Below are positions 35,226 through 44,382 of a DNA stretch of 64,000 bases, piece by piece. The DNA is from Paenibacillus xylaniclasticus (GTDB taxonomy: Bacteria > Bacillota > Bacilli > Paenibacillales > Paenibacillaceae). The DNA is taken from NCBI RefSeq assembly GCF_004001065.1, contig NZ_BIML01000008.1, positions 124,001 to 188,000 of the forward strand, written 5' to 3'. The notes under the pieces are model-generated. The model saw only the letters and a list, made by a program, of their open reading frames with translations, had not been told where the DNA came from and did no database searches. Every line of letters starts with the position of its first letter. The first letter of the stretch is position 1. Position numbers and translations under genes: made by a program.

Positions 35226-36635
35226 ATGGTTGGAGCTTTGTTGAAGTTGTGGAAACGGGATGAGGAGCGGAGGCAATTTAACGAGGAGGTCTCGTCGGAG
35301 AAACAACTGTTAGGCAGGCTGTTCAATGAGTCTGAGGTCATATCGAATCGGTTAAATGCGGCTGTTGATGAGGTGAATCAATCGATCAGCCGATTGACCG
35401 AGGTGGCAGATCATGTGTCGAAGCAGGAAGAGCAGATGCTGGGGCGCAGCAAATTGGCCGTTGAGAAGATTGATGAAGCGTTCTCTGTGCTGCAGGAGGT
35501 CGCGGCGTCGGCTGATGAGATTAGCGCAGCCTCGACAAGGCTGAGCAGTGAAAGCAAGGAAACGAAGCTGGTCGTTACAGATGTATTCCGTTCGCTTGAT
35601 ACGACTGATAAAGTGATGAATGATTTGAACATCCACAATCAGTCGATGGAAGCGCAATTCCGGTCGTTGATTGAACAGATGTCTAGCATATATGAAATCA
35701 ATAAGTTAATTCAAGACATTGTATCCCAGACCTCACTGCTCGCTTTGAATGCCTCGATCGAAGCGGCGCATGCTGGCGAGTATGGCCGAGGCTTCTCTGT
35801 CGTTGCACAAGAAATCCGCAAGCTGGCGGAACAAAGCCATGAAGCGGTACGACGTTCTACCGGAATTGTTGATCAGATCGAGAGCGGTATTCAGAAGGTG
35901 GTCATTTCGGTCGAGAATGAGAGGAAGGCTGTCGTTAGCGGCGTCGAGGAAGTGGCGCGCAGCAAAGCGCGGATGAACGAGATTGTAGAGAAGATTACCG
36001 AGGTGGACCGGCTTGTTAGTCTGACCGATCAAGCGAATACCGCCCAAGCCGGACATATGGGCGAGCTGTCGCTAATGCTGAAGGAAGTCGTCGACACGGT
36101 CAATGAGACGCTGCACAGTGTGGACGGTACCATTGCGATGTCTCAGCGTCAGCGGGATCAGATCGCGAAGCTGGGCAAGATTAGCCGCAATTTGAGCAAG
36201 ACGTCGGGTGAGCTTGCCGATACGCTGGAGCAGATCGGCTACCGCAGCGAAGCGCAGGCTGCTGGTGTGGACGTAGATGAGCTGCTCGGGTGGCTTGAGG
36301 AGCAGGCGTCGCTTAGCGAGCTGCGATCGATGGAGGACAATGCTCATGCACGCAAGCTGACGGAGCTGCTGAATTCGAAGGAAGGCATAGAAGCGGTCTG
36401 GTCGAATCGGGAGGATGGGACGTTCATATTCTCCTTGCCGGAAGCAGGGCTGTTGAATGCGAAAGGACGGGACTGGTGGAAACGGGCAATGGAGGGAAAA
36501 CCGTTCAAGTCTGATGTATATGTTTCGGCTATAACGAAACGTCCATGTATGACAATTGCTGTACCGATTCGGGGAGCTGATGGTCAATCGATCGGCGTAT
36601 TAGGAGCGGATGTTCGACTAGCCGCAAGTGAATGA
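35226..36635 (+). CDS. Soluble MCP-like signalling protein with C-terminal sensor
   Basis: A 469-aa protein without membrane helices. The methyl-accepting signalling domain comes first (about 40-290), including the conserved hairpin tip IQDIVSQTSLLALNASIEAAHAGEYGRGFSVVAQEIRKLAEQS. After a coiled coil, the last 90 residues look like a PDC/Cache-type sensor: WSNREDGTFIFSLPEAGLLNA, WWKRAMEGKPF, YVSAITKRPCMTIAVPIRG and IGVLGADV. That is the reverse of the usual order. It should signal to CheA/CheW from the cytoplasm. ATG 35226 follows GGGAGAGG; the ATG at 35205 has no ribosome site. It probably shares a transcript with uraD. Confidence 0.85.
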   Translation: MVGALLKLWKRDEERRQFNEEVSSEKQLLGRLFNESEVISNRLNAAVDEVNQSISRLTEVADHVSKQEEQMLGRSKLAVEKIDEAFSVLQEVAASADEISAASTRLSSESKETKLVVTDVFRSLDTTDKVMNDLNIHNQSMEAQFRSLIEQMSSIYEINKLIQDIVSQTSLLALNASIEAAHAGEYGRGFSVVAQEIRKLAEQSHEAVRRSTGIVDQIESGIQKVVISVENERKAVVSGVEEVARSKARMNEIVEKITEVDRLVSLTDQANTAQAGHMGELSLMLKEVVDTVNETLHSVDGTIAMSQRQRDQIAKLGKISRNLSKTSGELADTLEQIGYRSEAQAAGVDVDELLGWLEEQASLSELRSMEDNAHARKLTELLNSKEGIEAVWSNREDGTFIFSLPEAGLLNAKGRDWWKRAMEGKPFKSDVYVSAITKRPCMTIAVPIRGADGQSIGVLGADVRLAASE

Positions 36636-36683
36636 TTCGTACTTATGAAAGATACAAGAGGTCTAAGTTAGAGGTAGAAATAG

Positions 36684-36721
36684 CGGATGTGTGGAGCGTG
36701 CAGCTCTGCCTCCGTTTTTTA
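36684..36721 (+). terminator. Terminator after the MCP-like gene
   Basis: CGGATGTGTGGAGC pairs imperfectly with GCTCTGCCTCCG, followed by TTTTTT. Confidence 0.65.
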
Positions 36722-36766
36722 AGTTTGTACAGCTTATAACGAAAGAGGCTGTTCAACGGTTCACTT

Positions 36767-36837
36767 GTCTCGGTCTTGAGACGGATATCGGATTCAACCA
36801 ATCGACGGTTAAAAGAAAGCGCTGCTTTCGATATAAT
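36767..36837 (+). promoter_or_regulatory. liaFSR promoter with upstream palindrome
   Basis: -35 TTAAAA (36809-36814), 17-nt spacer and -10 TATAAT (36832-36837). Upstream GTCTC (36767-36771) and GAGAC (36778-36782) form an inverted repeat 6 bp apart. It lies where LiaR could bind to activate its own operon. Confidence 0.5.
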
Positions 36838-36878
36838 GAACATGTAAACAAGGTAGCACGATTTAGGAGTTGAAGACG

Positions 36879-37928
36879 ATGAATAGACATTATGCAAGCC
36901 GGATTTTTTGGGGCATGGTCATAGTCGCGTTTGGCGGGGGCTTTCTGCTTAAGCAGCTCGGGATCATTGAGTTCGATATTGGCGACATCGTCTCTGTATT
37001 TTGGCCTGTGTTCTTAATTTTCGCTGGATTCGATGGTTTGCTGTTTCATCGGCAAGGCGGAGGTGGAGGAGCGCTGTGGGGCGGAATTATGATCGCGATT
37101 GGTTTTATCTTTCTCGGCCGCAACCTGGATTGGTTCGATTGGTCGGTCGGGGACTTGTTCCGGTTCGTCGTTCCTGTCGTCCTGATCTTGTTCGGACTGA
37201 ATATGATCTTCAGGCCGAAGGGGGAAAGCAGACGGTTATATGACGGACATGATGATTGGCAGACCTATAAGCCTGGAGGCTATGTGCCGCCTGCTCCGCC
37301 GCTTCATCCCGATCCAACGTTGGCTGGTACTGATGGAGGCGAGAACCTTTCTTCGAAGACGGATGAACCGGTTCTATCGAACAGCGGATATGATGAAGTA
37401 TACCGACCAGATCTGAGCAAGCATCATAGAGAGCACATTCGTCAGATGAATCGAAGCATGCGTGAGCATATGCGGGAGCTGCGTCGTCAGGAGCATTATA
37501 AGCGCCGTAATCCATCAGGACGGGTGGAATGGTGGGATAACAATCCGAATGCGATGAACCGTTCCGGCTTTATCGGGGATATTCATATCGGTCATGACCA
37601 CTGGGAGCTGAAGCCGCTTAACATTTCGCATTTTATTGGCGATACGGTAATTGATTTGACGAGGGCGCATATTCCTGCCGGCGAGACCAAAATTACGATT
37701 TCGTCTTTTATCGGCGACGTGAAGATTTATTTGCCTAACGATTACGAGGTCGGCATTCATGTTGTATCGAGCGCATTCATTGGTGTCGCCCGCGTAATGG
37801 ATATGAACGACAACCGTATGTTTAGAAGCATGGATTTTCAGACGCCTTACTATGAAGAAACGGAAAAACGAATTAAATTGGTATGCAGCACGTTTATCGG
37901 CGATGTGCGAGTAACGAAGGTAGGGTGA
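36879..37928 (+). CDS. liaF: LiaF-like membrane regulator of cell envelope stress
   Basis: A 349-aa protein. Two to four N-terminal membrane helices (IFWGMVIVAFGGGFLLKQLG, VFWPVFLIFAGFDGLLF and later ALWGGIMIAIGFIFL, VVPVVLILFGLNMIF) are followed by a charged linker (about 115-225, rich in H, R and M: HREHIRQMNRSMREHMREL). The C-terminal LiaF domain has repeated SxFIGD-type strands (RSGFIGDIHIG, ISHFIGDTVIDL, ISSFIGDVKIYLP, CSTFIGDVRVT). In B. subtilis LiaF inhibits LiaS until lipid II-cycle antibiotics arrive. ATG 36879 is used, 9 nt after AGGAG. liaS and liaR follow. Confidence 0.9.
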   Translation: MNRHYASRIFWGMVIVAFGGGFLLKQLGIIEFDIGDIVSVFWPVFLIFAGFDGLLFHRQGGGGGALWGGIMIAIGFIFLGRNLDWFDWSVGDLFRFVVPVVLILFGLNMIFRPKGESRRLYDGHDDWQTYKPGGYVPPAPPLHPDPTLAGTDGGENLSSKTDEPVLSNSGYDEVYRPDLSKHHREHIRQMNRSMREHMRELRRQEHYKRRNPSGRVEWWDNNPNAMNRSGFIGDIHIGHDHWELKPLNISHFIGDTVIDLTRAHIPAGETKITISSFIGDVKIYLPNDYEVGIHVVSSAFIGVARVMDMNDNRMFRSMDFQTPYYEETEKRIKLVCSTFIGDVRVTKVG

Positions 37929-37935
37929 GCGGGTT

Positions 37936-38964
37936 ATGATGGTTCGTTTGCTGCGAAGCGGCAAGCTCGAAATTATTATGATGTTCTCCGTCTCTGCCCT
38001 GTTGTCCGTCGGATGCGTGTATGCACTGCGCGAGTGGCTGTTCGATGCGGATCACGTCGTTGAATTTGGAATGCTGGCGATTGGTGCTATTCTGCTGGTG
38101 AGTGCAGGGTTTGGCTATTGGACGGCGCAGACGATTCAGCGCCGCATCGATGCGATTCATATTGCGCTTAAGCAAGCGAATAATGGGAATTGGGCCGTTC
38201 GAATGCAATCGAACGGCGCGCGCTTGTTTGAGGCGGTTCATGCAGAGTTTAACGAGATGGCTGCAGCGGTCGAGGAGCGGCTGAAACTGGCGCAGGCAGC
38301 AGGCGAGGAGCAAGTGATGCGAGAGATGGCATCGAATGAAGCGGCGGTACTCGAGGAGAGAAAGCGGCTTGCGCGCGACCTGCACGATACCGTCAGTCAG
38401 CAGTTGTTCGCCATTCATATGTCCGCTTCTTCACTTCCTAAGCTGCTTGAAGTGAATCCAGAGTATGCGGCGGATGTGATGAAGCAGCTGATTGAAATTT
38501 CGACGCTTGCACAGAAGCAAATGCGCGGCTTCATTGCGCAGCTGAGGCCGATGGAGCTGGAGGGGCGGTCTTTGCAGCAGGCGCTGGACAAGTGGTTTCC
38601 TGACTATTGTAGACAGAATCAGCTGCAGGGCGAATTGGACTGGCGCGTGCAAGAGCCGCTGTCAGAGGCGAAGGAGCATCAGCTGTTCCTAATCATTCAA
38701 GAGGCAATGGCGAACATTGTGAAGCATGCACGCGCGTCGCGGGCGGTGCTCTCCATGTCGGAGACAGAGAATCAAATCCTGCTGACATTGTCGGACGATG
38801 GTGTCGGTTTCCGGCCGAACGAAGTACGGGAAGGCTCATACGGACTGTCCACCATGCGGGAGAGAGCTCAGAAGCTGAGTGGAGATGCGATTTTGTTCAG
38901 TAAGCCTGGCGGCGGTACACGGATTCGAGTCACGATACCGAAATATACGGACAAGAGAGGTTAG
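37936..38964 (+). CDS. liaS: LiaS-like sensor histidine kinase
   Basis: A 342-aa kinase. Two membrane helices near the N-terminus (IIMMFSVSALLSVGCVYAL and FGMLAIGAILLVSAGFGYW) enclose a very short outer loop, as in intramembrane-sensing kinases. A HAMP-like segment comes next, then the HisKA_3 domain with His150 in LARDLHDTVSQQLF and the ATPase with SDDGVGF and GLSTMRERAQKL. It would phosphorylate LiaR under envelope stress and be held off by LiaF. It starts 7 bp after liaF. Confidence 0.92.
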   Translation: MMVRLLRSGKLEIIMMFSVSALLSVGCVYALREWLFDADHVVEFGMLAIGAILLVSAGFGYWTAQTIQRRIDAIHIALKQANNGNWAVRMQSNGARLFEAVHAEFNEMAAAVEERLKLAQAAGEEQVMREMASNEAAVLEERKRLARDLHDTVSQQLFAIHMSASSLPKLLEVNPEYAADVMKQLIEISTLAQKQMRGFIAQLRPMELEGRSLQQALDKWFPDYCRQNQLQGELDWRVQEPLSEAKEHQLFLIIQEAMANIVKHARASRAVLSMSETENQILLTLSDDGVGFRPNEVREGSYGLSTMRERAQKLSGDAILFSKPGGGTRIRVTIPKYTDKRG

Positions 38965-38973
38965 AGACCAGCG

Positions 38974-39639
38974 ATGGGGATTACGAATAATAAGTACACC
39001 GTTATGATTATCGACGATCACGACATGGTCAGGGCAGGGCTGAAAACGTACCTAATGCTGGAGCCGAAGTTCGAGGTTATGGCTGAAGCAAGTAACGGCA
39101 GCGAGGCGCTGCAAATGATTGAGAAGATGGAGACTCGGCCTGATCTTATTTTGATGGATTTGATGATGCCGGTTATGGATGGCATTCAGACGACTGCAGC
39201 ATTAATTGAACGTTATCCGGATTTGAAGATTGTGATGCTGACCAGCTTTTTGGAAGATGAGAAGGTATTGGCAGCGGTCGAGGCGGGAGCTGTCAGCTAT
39301 GTGCTGAAGACGGTGTCGGCAGAGGAGTTAATTTACGCTTTGTTGGGAGCTGTCAAAGGGATGCCGGTCATGACCGGCGACGTCTCGCAGGCGTTGACGC
39401 GCGGCTTGCGCCAGCGTTCGGCTCAAGGTGCGGACGAAGGACTGACTGAACGCGAGAAGGAAGTGCTGCTTCTTATTGCAGATGGTATGTCAAACAAAGA
39501 AATTGCCGAGGAGCTTCACATCAGTATCAAAACGGTGAAGACGCATGTTAGCAATCTATTGATGAAATGCGAGCTTGAGGATCGGACGCAGCTGGCAGTT
39601 TATGCTCATCGTAAAGGCTGGGTGAAGGCACAGCAATAG
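38974..39639 (+). CDS. liaR: LiaR-like response regulator
   Basis: A 221-aa NarL/FixJ-type regulator. The receiver has the acidic pair in IIDDHDMVRAG, phosphoacceptor Asp62 in LILMDLMMP and Lys in YVLKTVSAEEL. The C-terminal LuxR helix-turn-helix reads LTEREKEVLLLIADGMSNKEIAEELHISIKTVKTHVSNLL. The gene starts 9 bp after liaS and completes the liaFSR operon. The likely role is activation of envelope-stress genes in response to cell-wall antibiotics, which is notable in a strain encoding a lipid II-type lantibiotic. Confidence 0.93.
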   Translation: MGITNNKYTVMIIDDHDMVRAGLKTYLMLEPKFEVMAEASNGSEALQMIEKMETRPDLILMDLMMPVMDGIQTTAALIERYPDLKIVMLTSFLEDEKVLAAVEAGAVSYVLKTVSAEELIYALLGAVKGMPVMTGDVSQALTRGLRQRSAQGADEGLTEREKEVLLLIADGMSNKEIAEELHISIKTVKTHVSNLLMKCELEDRTQLAVYAHRKGWVKAQQ

Positions 39640-39761
39640 GCGAATACGGATCGGACTGGCATAATCGCCGGGTAGGCAGGACACTCTAAGGCATATCGTT
39701 ATTTCAGCGGTAAGCTAAGTGCTGGCTGGAGCTTTCCGCTGTGCCGAAAGGGGGAGTGAGC

Positions 39762-40175
39762 ATGATTGCGCTTCGATCCGATATTGAATTTACGGAATGT
39801 GAGTTCGCCGAAGCGAAAGAGAAGCTCGAACGGGAACAGTTCACGCTAGGCGGCAATTGGGATTATGATCGCGGTACGTTTGATCGTTATTTGGACGATG
39901 AGCGTAAAGTATGGCTAAGGCTTCCGTTCGAGGTTATAACAGGCTCAATCGATGTAGATCGAGCAGATAACAATGCTTCTATTAAGTTCGGCACGCCGTT
40001 CGTTCTGAAGCACCTGTATCAAGAAGGCAATGATGAGGAAGCTACTGTCAGGCTGGCAGGCAGTGTGTTCGATCAGTTTCAGTCACCGGCAGATCCGGAT
40101 GCACGGGTGGAAGCGGTCTGGATTGATAAGGCGAAGCATGCGTTAGCTGCGGCTGAGCATGTGCTGCTTGCTTAG
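39762..40175 (+). CDS. yugN: YugN-like family protein
   Basis: A 137-aa protein matching the YugN-like family of Bacilli: an N-terminal FTECEFAEAKEKLEREQFTLGGNWDYDRGTFDRYLD segment and KVWLRLPFEVITGSID, then FGTPFVLKHLYQEG and VDRADNNASIKFGTPF. The function is unknown. In structure the family is a small alpha-beta fold. ATG 39762 follows GGGGGAGTGAGC; the frame is open 21 bp further upstream without a site. It lies between liaR and htrA as a single gene. Confidence 0.8.
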   Translation: MIALRSDIEFTECEFAEAKEKLEREQFTLGGNWDYDRGTFDRYLDDERKVWLRLPFEVITGSIDVDRADNNASIKFGTPFVLKHLYQEGNDEEATVRLAGSVFDQFQSPADPDARVEAVWIDKAKHALAAAEHVLLA

Positions 40176-40209
40176 TGGCTGCAGGCTTCCACAGTCTGTT
40201 ATGTGAAGT

Positions 40210-40262
40210 ACCTCTTGTTATTCGTTCTGGCAGCTTGCTGGTCCGATTCGCAAGAGGTTTGT
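40210..40262 (+). terminator. Terminator after yugN
   Basis: ACCTCTTG pairs with CAAGAGGT with a long loop that has further internal pairing, followed by TTGTTTATTTTG. Confidence 0.55.
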
Positions 40263-40287
40263 TTATTTTGTTATAAATTCATTATTG

Positions 40288-40321
40288 TTTTAATTCTTTT
40301 TAAGTTTGTTTTAAGGTAGAA
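40288..40321 (+). promoter_or_regulatory. Triple TTTTAA repeat at the htrA promoter
   Basis: TTTTAA occurs at 40288, 40298 and 40309, spaced 10 and 11 bp, on one face of the helix, just ahead of a -10-like TAGAAT (40316-40321). Direct repeats with one-turn spacing are typical of OmpR/PhoB-type regulators. Such a regulator is encoded right after htrA, so it is the obvious candidate. Confidence 0.5.
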
Positions 40322-40376
40322 TGTGCATGATAGAAATAACAAAACGGCAGACTTATGAATATGGAGGGACGTACTG

Positions 40377-42083
40377 ATGGACGATCAGAACAGAAAAGGT
40401 CCTTATGACGATTTTTTCACCGACAAACCTGACGAAGCGCGTGAGCAGAGCACAGAACATTCGAGCTCTAATGAGAATGCGCAGCATGACGAGGCTCAAG
40501 CGGATCAATCATCTAATAAATCCTCTTACTATTATTCTTATGGACCTTTAAAGCCTGGCGCGCAGGAGGGACGGCATAACAGCTTCCACCAGCAGCCGGA
40601 ACAGAATGGACGGACAGGTGCATATAACCAAGACGGCCCGAGCCGTACGGACAATTGGCCGGAGGCTCCGCAGGTCTCACAGGTTGAGGCGAGAACGCAG
40701 AATGAGGTTTATCCGCGTCCGGCGGAATATATGCCGAATCCGCAAGAGTCTAGCAATGTCCTCCCGATGCAAAACCGGACGTTCGTACCAGCAGCGGCAT
40801 CGAGCTCGGTGAGAAGCGGTTGGCAGTTGAAAGAGAAGCGCCGATCCTCGTGGGTAGGCATGTTCTCTGCATTCATCGCGGGCGTTATCGTCGTCGGTGC
40901 TCTCGGATATGCAGCGGATACGAACAATTGGTTCACGAAGAAGGAAGCAGTCGCTTCCAGCGCTAGCCAGACTGGCAGCACGGTGTCGGCGAGCGGCGGC
41001 AGTGCAGGAGTTTCCAATGTGGCAGATGTGGTGCGGCCGAACAATATTGCGAAAATTTTCGAGCAAGCTAGTCCGGCTGTCGTAAAAATCGAAACCTATG
41101 TGAAGCAGCAGTCGCGGCAGCAAGGTGGCGGACTGTTCGATGATCCATTCTTCCGCCAGTTCTTCGGTGACGACTATCCAGGCTCCAGTCAGCGGGAGCA
41201 GCAAGGCGAAAGCAAGCTGACGCCATCAGGAATTGGAACAGGGTTCTTCTTCGATGAGACCGGCTATATTCTGACGAACCAGCACGTTGTTTCCAGCGCC
41301 GACGAAATTCAAGTGACGGTGCAAGGGTATGATAAGCCATTCACAGCGAAGCTGCTTGGTTCAAGCTACGATCTGGACTTGGCTGTGCTGAAAGTAGAAG
41401 GAGATAAGCCGTTCCCGACGCTGACACTCGGTTCCTCTGACAGTATCAACATCGGTGATTGGGTAGTCGCTATCGGCAACCCATACGGTTTTGACCATAC
41501 CGTTACGATTGGTGTACTGAGCGCGAAGGAGCGTCCAATCGACATTTCGGATGAAGATGGCACGCGTGAATACAAGCATTTGCTTCAGACTGATGCATCG
41601 ATTAACCCGGGCAACTCCGGCGGTCCGCTGCTGAATTTGCAGGGGGAAGTGATCGGTATTAATACGGCTGTAAGCTCGCAGGCGCAAGGGATTGGCTTCG
41701 CGATTCCGACGAGCACGATTCAAGAGGTATTGGACAGCCTGAAGAATAATAAAGAAATTCCGAAAGCGCCGTCTCCATATATCGGTGTCGATCTTGCGGA
41801 CTTGACTGAGCAATACGCGAAACAGCTTGGACTTGATACGACAGAGGGTGTGCTTGTAACGGGCGTATACTACAAATCGCCTGCTTATCAGGCAGACGTG
41901 CGCCAATACGATGTCATTACGGGAGTAGATGGCAAAAAATACGGAACGTCCGAGAAGCTGAAAGAAGCGATTGTAGCCCATAAGGTCGGCGATCAGATTA
42001 CGCTTAATGTAATTCGTAACGGTAAAGCAATCGATCTGCCAATTACGATCGGCGACAAGAATGAATTAACTATCCAACAATAA
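40377..42083 (+). CDS. HtrA-like membrane serine protease
   Basis: A 568-aa DegP/HtrA-type protease for misfolded exported proteins. A long, polar, Gln/Asn/Ser-rich cytoplasmic N-terminus (1-155) comes first, then one membrane anchor (WVGMFSAFIAGVIVVGALGYA, about 158-178) and a Ser/Gly linker. The trypsin-like domain has His303 (TNQHVV), Asp334 (YDLDLAVLK) and Ser414 (NPGNSGGPL). A PDZ domain lies from about 460 (PYIGVDLADL). The following two genes are a sensor-regulator pair, which suggests regulation similar in logic to CssRS-HtrA in B. subtilis. ATGGAGGGACG precedes the ATG. Confidence 0.95.
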   Translation: MDDQNRKGPYDDFFTDKPDEAREQSTEHSSSNENAQHDEAQADQSSNKSSYYYSYGPLKPGAQEGRHNSFHQQPEQNGRTGAYNQDGPSRTDNWPEAPQVSQVEARTQNEVYPRPAEYMPNPQESSNVLPMQNRTFVPAAASSSVRSGWQLKEKRRSSWVGMFSAFIAGVIVVGALGYAADTNNWFTKKEAVASSASQTGSTVSASGGSAGVSNVADVVRPNNIAKIFEQASPAVVKIETYVKQQSRQQGGGLFDDPFFRQFFGDDYPGSSQREQQGESKLTPSGIGTGFFFDETGYILTNQHVVSSADEIQVTVQGYDKPFTAKLLGSSYDLDLAVLKVEGDKPFPTLTLGSSDSINIGDWVVAIGNPYGFDHTVTIGVLSAKERPIDISDEDGTREYKHLLQTDASINPGNSGGPLLNLQGEVIGINTAVSSQAQGIGFAIPTSTIQEVLDSLKNNKEIPKAPSPYIGVDLADLTEQYAKQLGLDTTEGVLVTGVYYKSPAYQADVRQYDVITGVDGKKYGTSEKLKEAIVAHKVGDQITLNVIRNGKAIDLPITIGDKNELTIQQ

Positions 42084-42092
42084 ATTAACAGT

Positions 42093-42128
42093 GAAACGCA
42101 GGACGGCGAATAACCGCCTGCGTTTCTT
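42093..42128 (+). terminator. Hairpin between htrA and the response regulator
   Basis: GAAACGCAGG pairs with CCTGCGTTTC around a 14-nt loop with only a short T-run, so partial read-through into the two-component genes is possible. Confidence 0.6.
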
Positions 42129-42151
42129 GACGTAGAAGGAGTGTTCGGCAT

Positions 42152-42838
42152 ATGAGACATCGTATTTTTGTAGTAGATGACGACGATAAAATTACTTCGA
42201 TGCTTCGGAGGAGCTTAGCGTTCGAGGGCTACGAGGTGACGATCGCCAACGACGGCCAGGAAGGGCTTAAGCTGATGCAGCAATCGGACCCTGATCTGCT
42301 CATTCTAGATGTCATGATGCCGAACATGGACGGCTGGGAGGTATGTCGGCGTGTCCGGGAGGCGGGCAGCGGTGTACCGATTCTGATGCTCACCGCGAAG
42401 GATGAAATTCAAGACCGCGTACGGGGGCTTGATATTGGAGCCGACGACTATTTAGTGAAACCGTTTGCATTAGAGGAGCTGCTGGCGAGAGTACGCGCGC
42501 TGCTTCGACGTAAGCCTGATAAGCAAGAAACAGATGGCCGTCTTCAGTTCGAGGATCTTACACTTGATCTCGATTCGCGGGAAGCAATTCGTGGAGGTCG
42601 CAGAATTGATCTGACAGCCAAGGAGTTCGATCTTCTTCATCTGTTTATGCAAAATCCGCGCAGAGTACTTACCCGGGATTCGATTATGGACAAAATATGG
42701 GGCTATGACTACAGCGGCGAATCGAACGTGCTTGAAGTATATATTGCGATGCTGAGGCAGAAGACGGAGCTCGGTTCGGCCAAGCGGCTCATTCAGACCG
42801 TGCGCGGTACCGGCTACGTACTAAGAGGGGAAGGCTGA
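42152..42838 (+). CDS. OmpR/PhoB-family response regulator
   Basis: A 228-aa regulator. The receiver has the acidic pocket VVDDDDK (8-14), phosphoacceptor Asp53 in LLILDVMMP, and Lys in DDYLVKPFALEELLAR. The winged-helix DNA-binding domain (from about 128) includes LTAKEFDLLHLFMQNPRRVLTRDSIMDKIWGYDYSGESNVLEVYI and the RLIQTVRGTGYVL hairpin. It is followed after 4 bp by its kinase. The htrA promoter with TTTTAA repeats upstream of the cluster is a likely target. Confidence 0.94.
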   Translation: MRHRIFVVDDDDKITSMLRRSLAFEGYEVTIANDGQEGLKLMQQSDPDLLILDVMMPNMDGWEVCRRVREAGSGVPILMLTAKDEIQDRVRGLDIGADDYLVKPFALEELLARVRALLRRKPDKQETDGRLQFEDLTLDLDSREAIRGGRRIDLTAKEFDLLHLFMQNPRRVLTRDSIMDKIWGYDYSGESNVLEVYIAMLRQKTELGSAKRLIQTVRGTGYVLRGEG

Positions 42839-42842
42839 CAAC

Positions 42843-44330
42843 ATGTCGATACGGCTGCGGCTTACGCTATGGTACTCCGGAATGGTGGCCATTATTTTAC
42901 TGCTGTTCGGAAGCACTCTATATTTCTATGTTAACTATAATTCCAATAACGAGGTGAAGGTCCGGCTCGGCGAAAGTGCGAAGCAGCTGCTTGAGGAGAG
43001 CCGGGGCGGCTGGAGTGGCAGTATTGTTCTTAATCGATTGACGAACTCGACGCTGCAAAGTGAATTGTATGTACAGCTGTACAATGTACCCTATGACAAT
43101 ATTGCTGATAAATCCTCAAATATGCTGCAAAACAACCTTCAGTTTCCTAAACCTGCGCAGTGGAACGATTCTGATCTTATTCACTACCGTACCGTGAAGA
43201 CGAACGGAAATCCGTTCATGCTGTGCGAGATAAAGCTGTTCGGATTGGATCAACAGGTTCTCTATATCGTACAAATCGGCGCTTACACAGGCAGTCAGGC
43301 CGAGTATCTCTACGATCTGCGCACGATTCTAATTATAAGCTCGCTTGCGGCTGTACTGATTGCCGCTGCTACCGGGCTGCTGCTCGCGCGCAAGGCGCTG
43401 CGTCCCATTGAGAACGTGATCAGTGCCTCGCGCCAGATCGAGAAAGGCTCCGATCTGAGCCATCGCATACCGAGGTTGAAGGCGAACGACGAGATTGGCC
43501 GGTTGATTGATACGCTCAATGGAATGTTATCCAAGCTGGAGAAGGCATATAACGAGCTGGACGAGGCCTATCATTCTCAGCGACGGTTCGTGTCGGACGC
43601 TTCGCATGAGCTGCGGACTCCACTGACGACGATACGCGGCAATATTGAGCTGCTCCAACGGATGTCGCGACCGGCGCTTGGGGACGAGAACGGAACGGCA
43701 CCGGCTGTGTCGGAGATGGAGGCGGAGCGGATCGCCATGTCGCAGGAAGCGATGCAGGACATTGCAGACGAAGCGATTCGAATGAGCCGGCTCGTCAATG
43801 ATTTGCTGTCGCTCGCGCGGGCAGACGCTGGCTTCGTCATGGAGAAGTCGGAGGTAGAGCTGCTTCCGATAATCGAGGATGTATCCCGCCGGGCCCAGCA
43901 TTTGCCGCGAAATGCGGAGTGGATCACACATGATTATAGTATTCTCGAAGGAACGCTCGTGTACGGGAATTCGGATTATTTGCGGCAGCTGCTGTTTATA
44001 TTTATCGAGAACGCGTTTAAATATACGCCAAGCGGTACGGTTGACCTAAGCGTCAGAAAGCTGGAGGACCGAGTCGGTATTGTAATTAAGGATACTGGTA
44101 TCGGTATGAAACGAGAGGAAGTACCGAACATTTTCGACAGGTTCTATCGGGCGGATGAATCGCGCGGCAAGACAAGCGGGACTGGTCTTGGATTATCCAT
44201 CGCGAAATGGATCATCGACGAGCATCATGGCTTTGTTGAAGTCATCACGCGTGAAGAAGCGGGAAGCACTTTTACCATTTGGCTGCCTGTCAGCTTTCCT
44301 CAGCACTCCGAATCGGGTATAATGGAGTGA
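42843..44330 (+). CDS. Membrane sensor histidine kinase
   Basis: A 495-aa kinase. Membrane helix 1 ([23 protein letters not shown], about 6-28) is followed by an outer sensor region of roughly 130 residues, helix 2 ([22 protein letters not shown]) and a HAMP domain ([27 protein letters not shown]). The HisKA domain has His255 in [22 protein letters not shown]. The ATPase has N-box [13 protein letters not shown]1 DTGIGM and F/G2 segments [21 protein letters not shown]. It pairs with the preceding regulator. The outer domain is unlike named sensors, so the stimulus is unknown; envelope protein stress is suggested by htrA. Confidence 0.94.
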   Translation: MSIRLRLTLWYSGMVAIILLLFGSTLYFYVNYNSNNEVKVRLGESAKQLLEESRGGWSGSIVLNRLTNSTLQSELYVQLYNVPYDNIADKSSNMLQNNLQFPKPAQWNDSDLIHYRTVKTNGNPFMLCEIKLFGLDQQVLYIVQIGAYTGSQAEYLYDLRTILIISSLAAVLIAAATGLLLARKALRPIENVISASRQIEKGSDLSHRIPRLKANDEIGRLIDTLNGMLSKLEKAYNELDEAYHSQRRFVSDASHELRTPLTTIRGNIELLQRMSRPALGDENGTAPAVSEMEAERIAMSQEAMQDIADEAIRMSRLVNDLLSLARADAGFVMEKSEVELLPIIEDVSRRAQHLPRNAEWITHDYSILEGTLVYGNSDYLRQLLFIFIENAFKYTPSGTVDLSVRKLEDRVGIVIKDTGIGMKREEVPNIFDRFYRADESRGKTSGTGLGLSIAKWIIDEHHGFVEVITREEAGSTFTIWLPVSFPQHSESGIME

Positions 44331-44382
44331 ATGGATTGTAAGGCCGAGGAACTTGGCATCGGCAGAAAGTAGGTGTTTAGTC

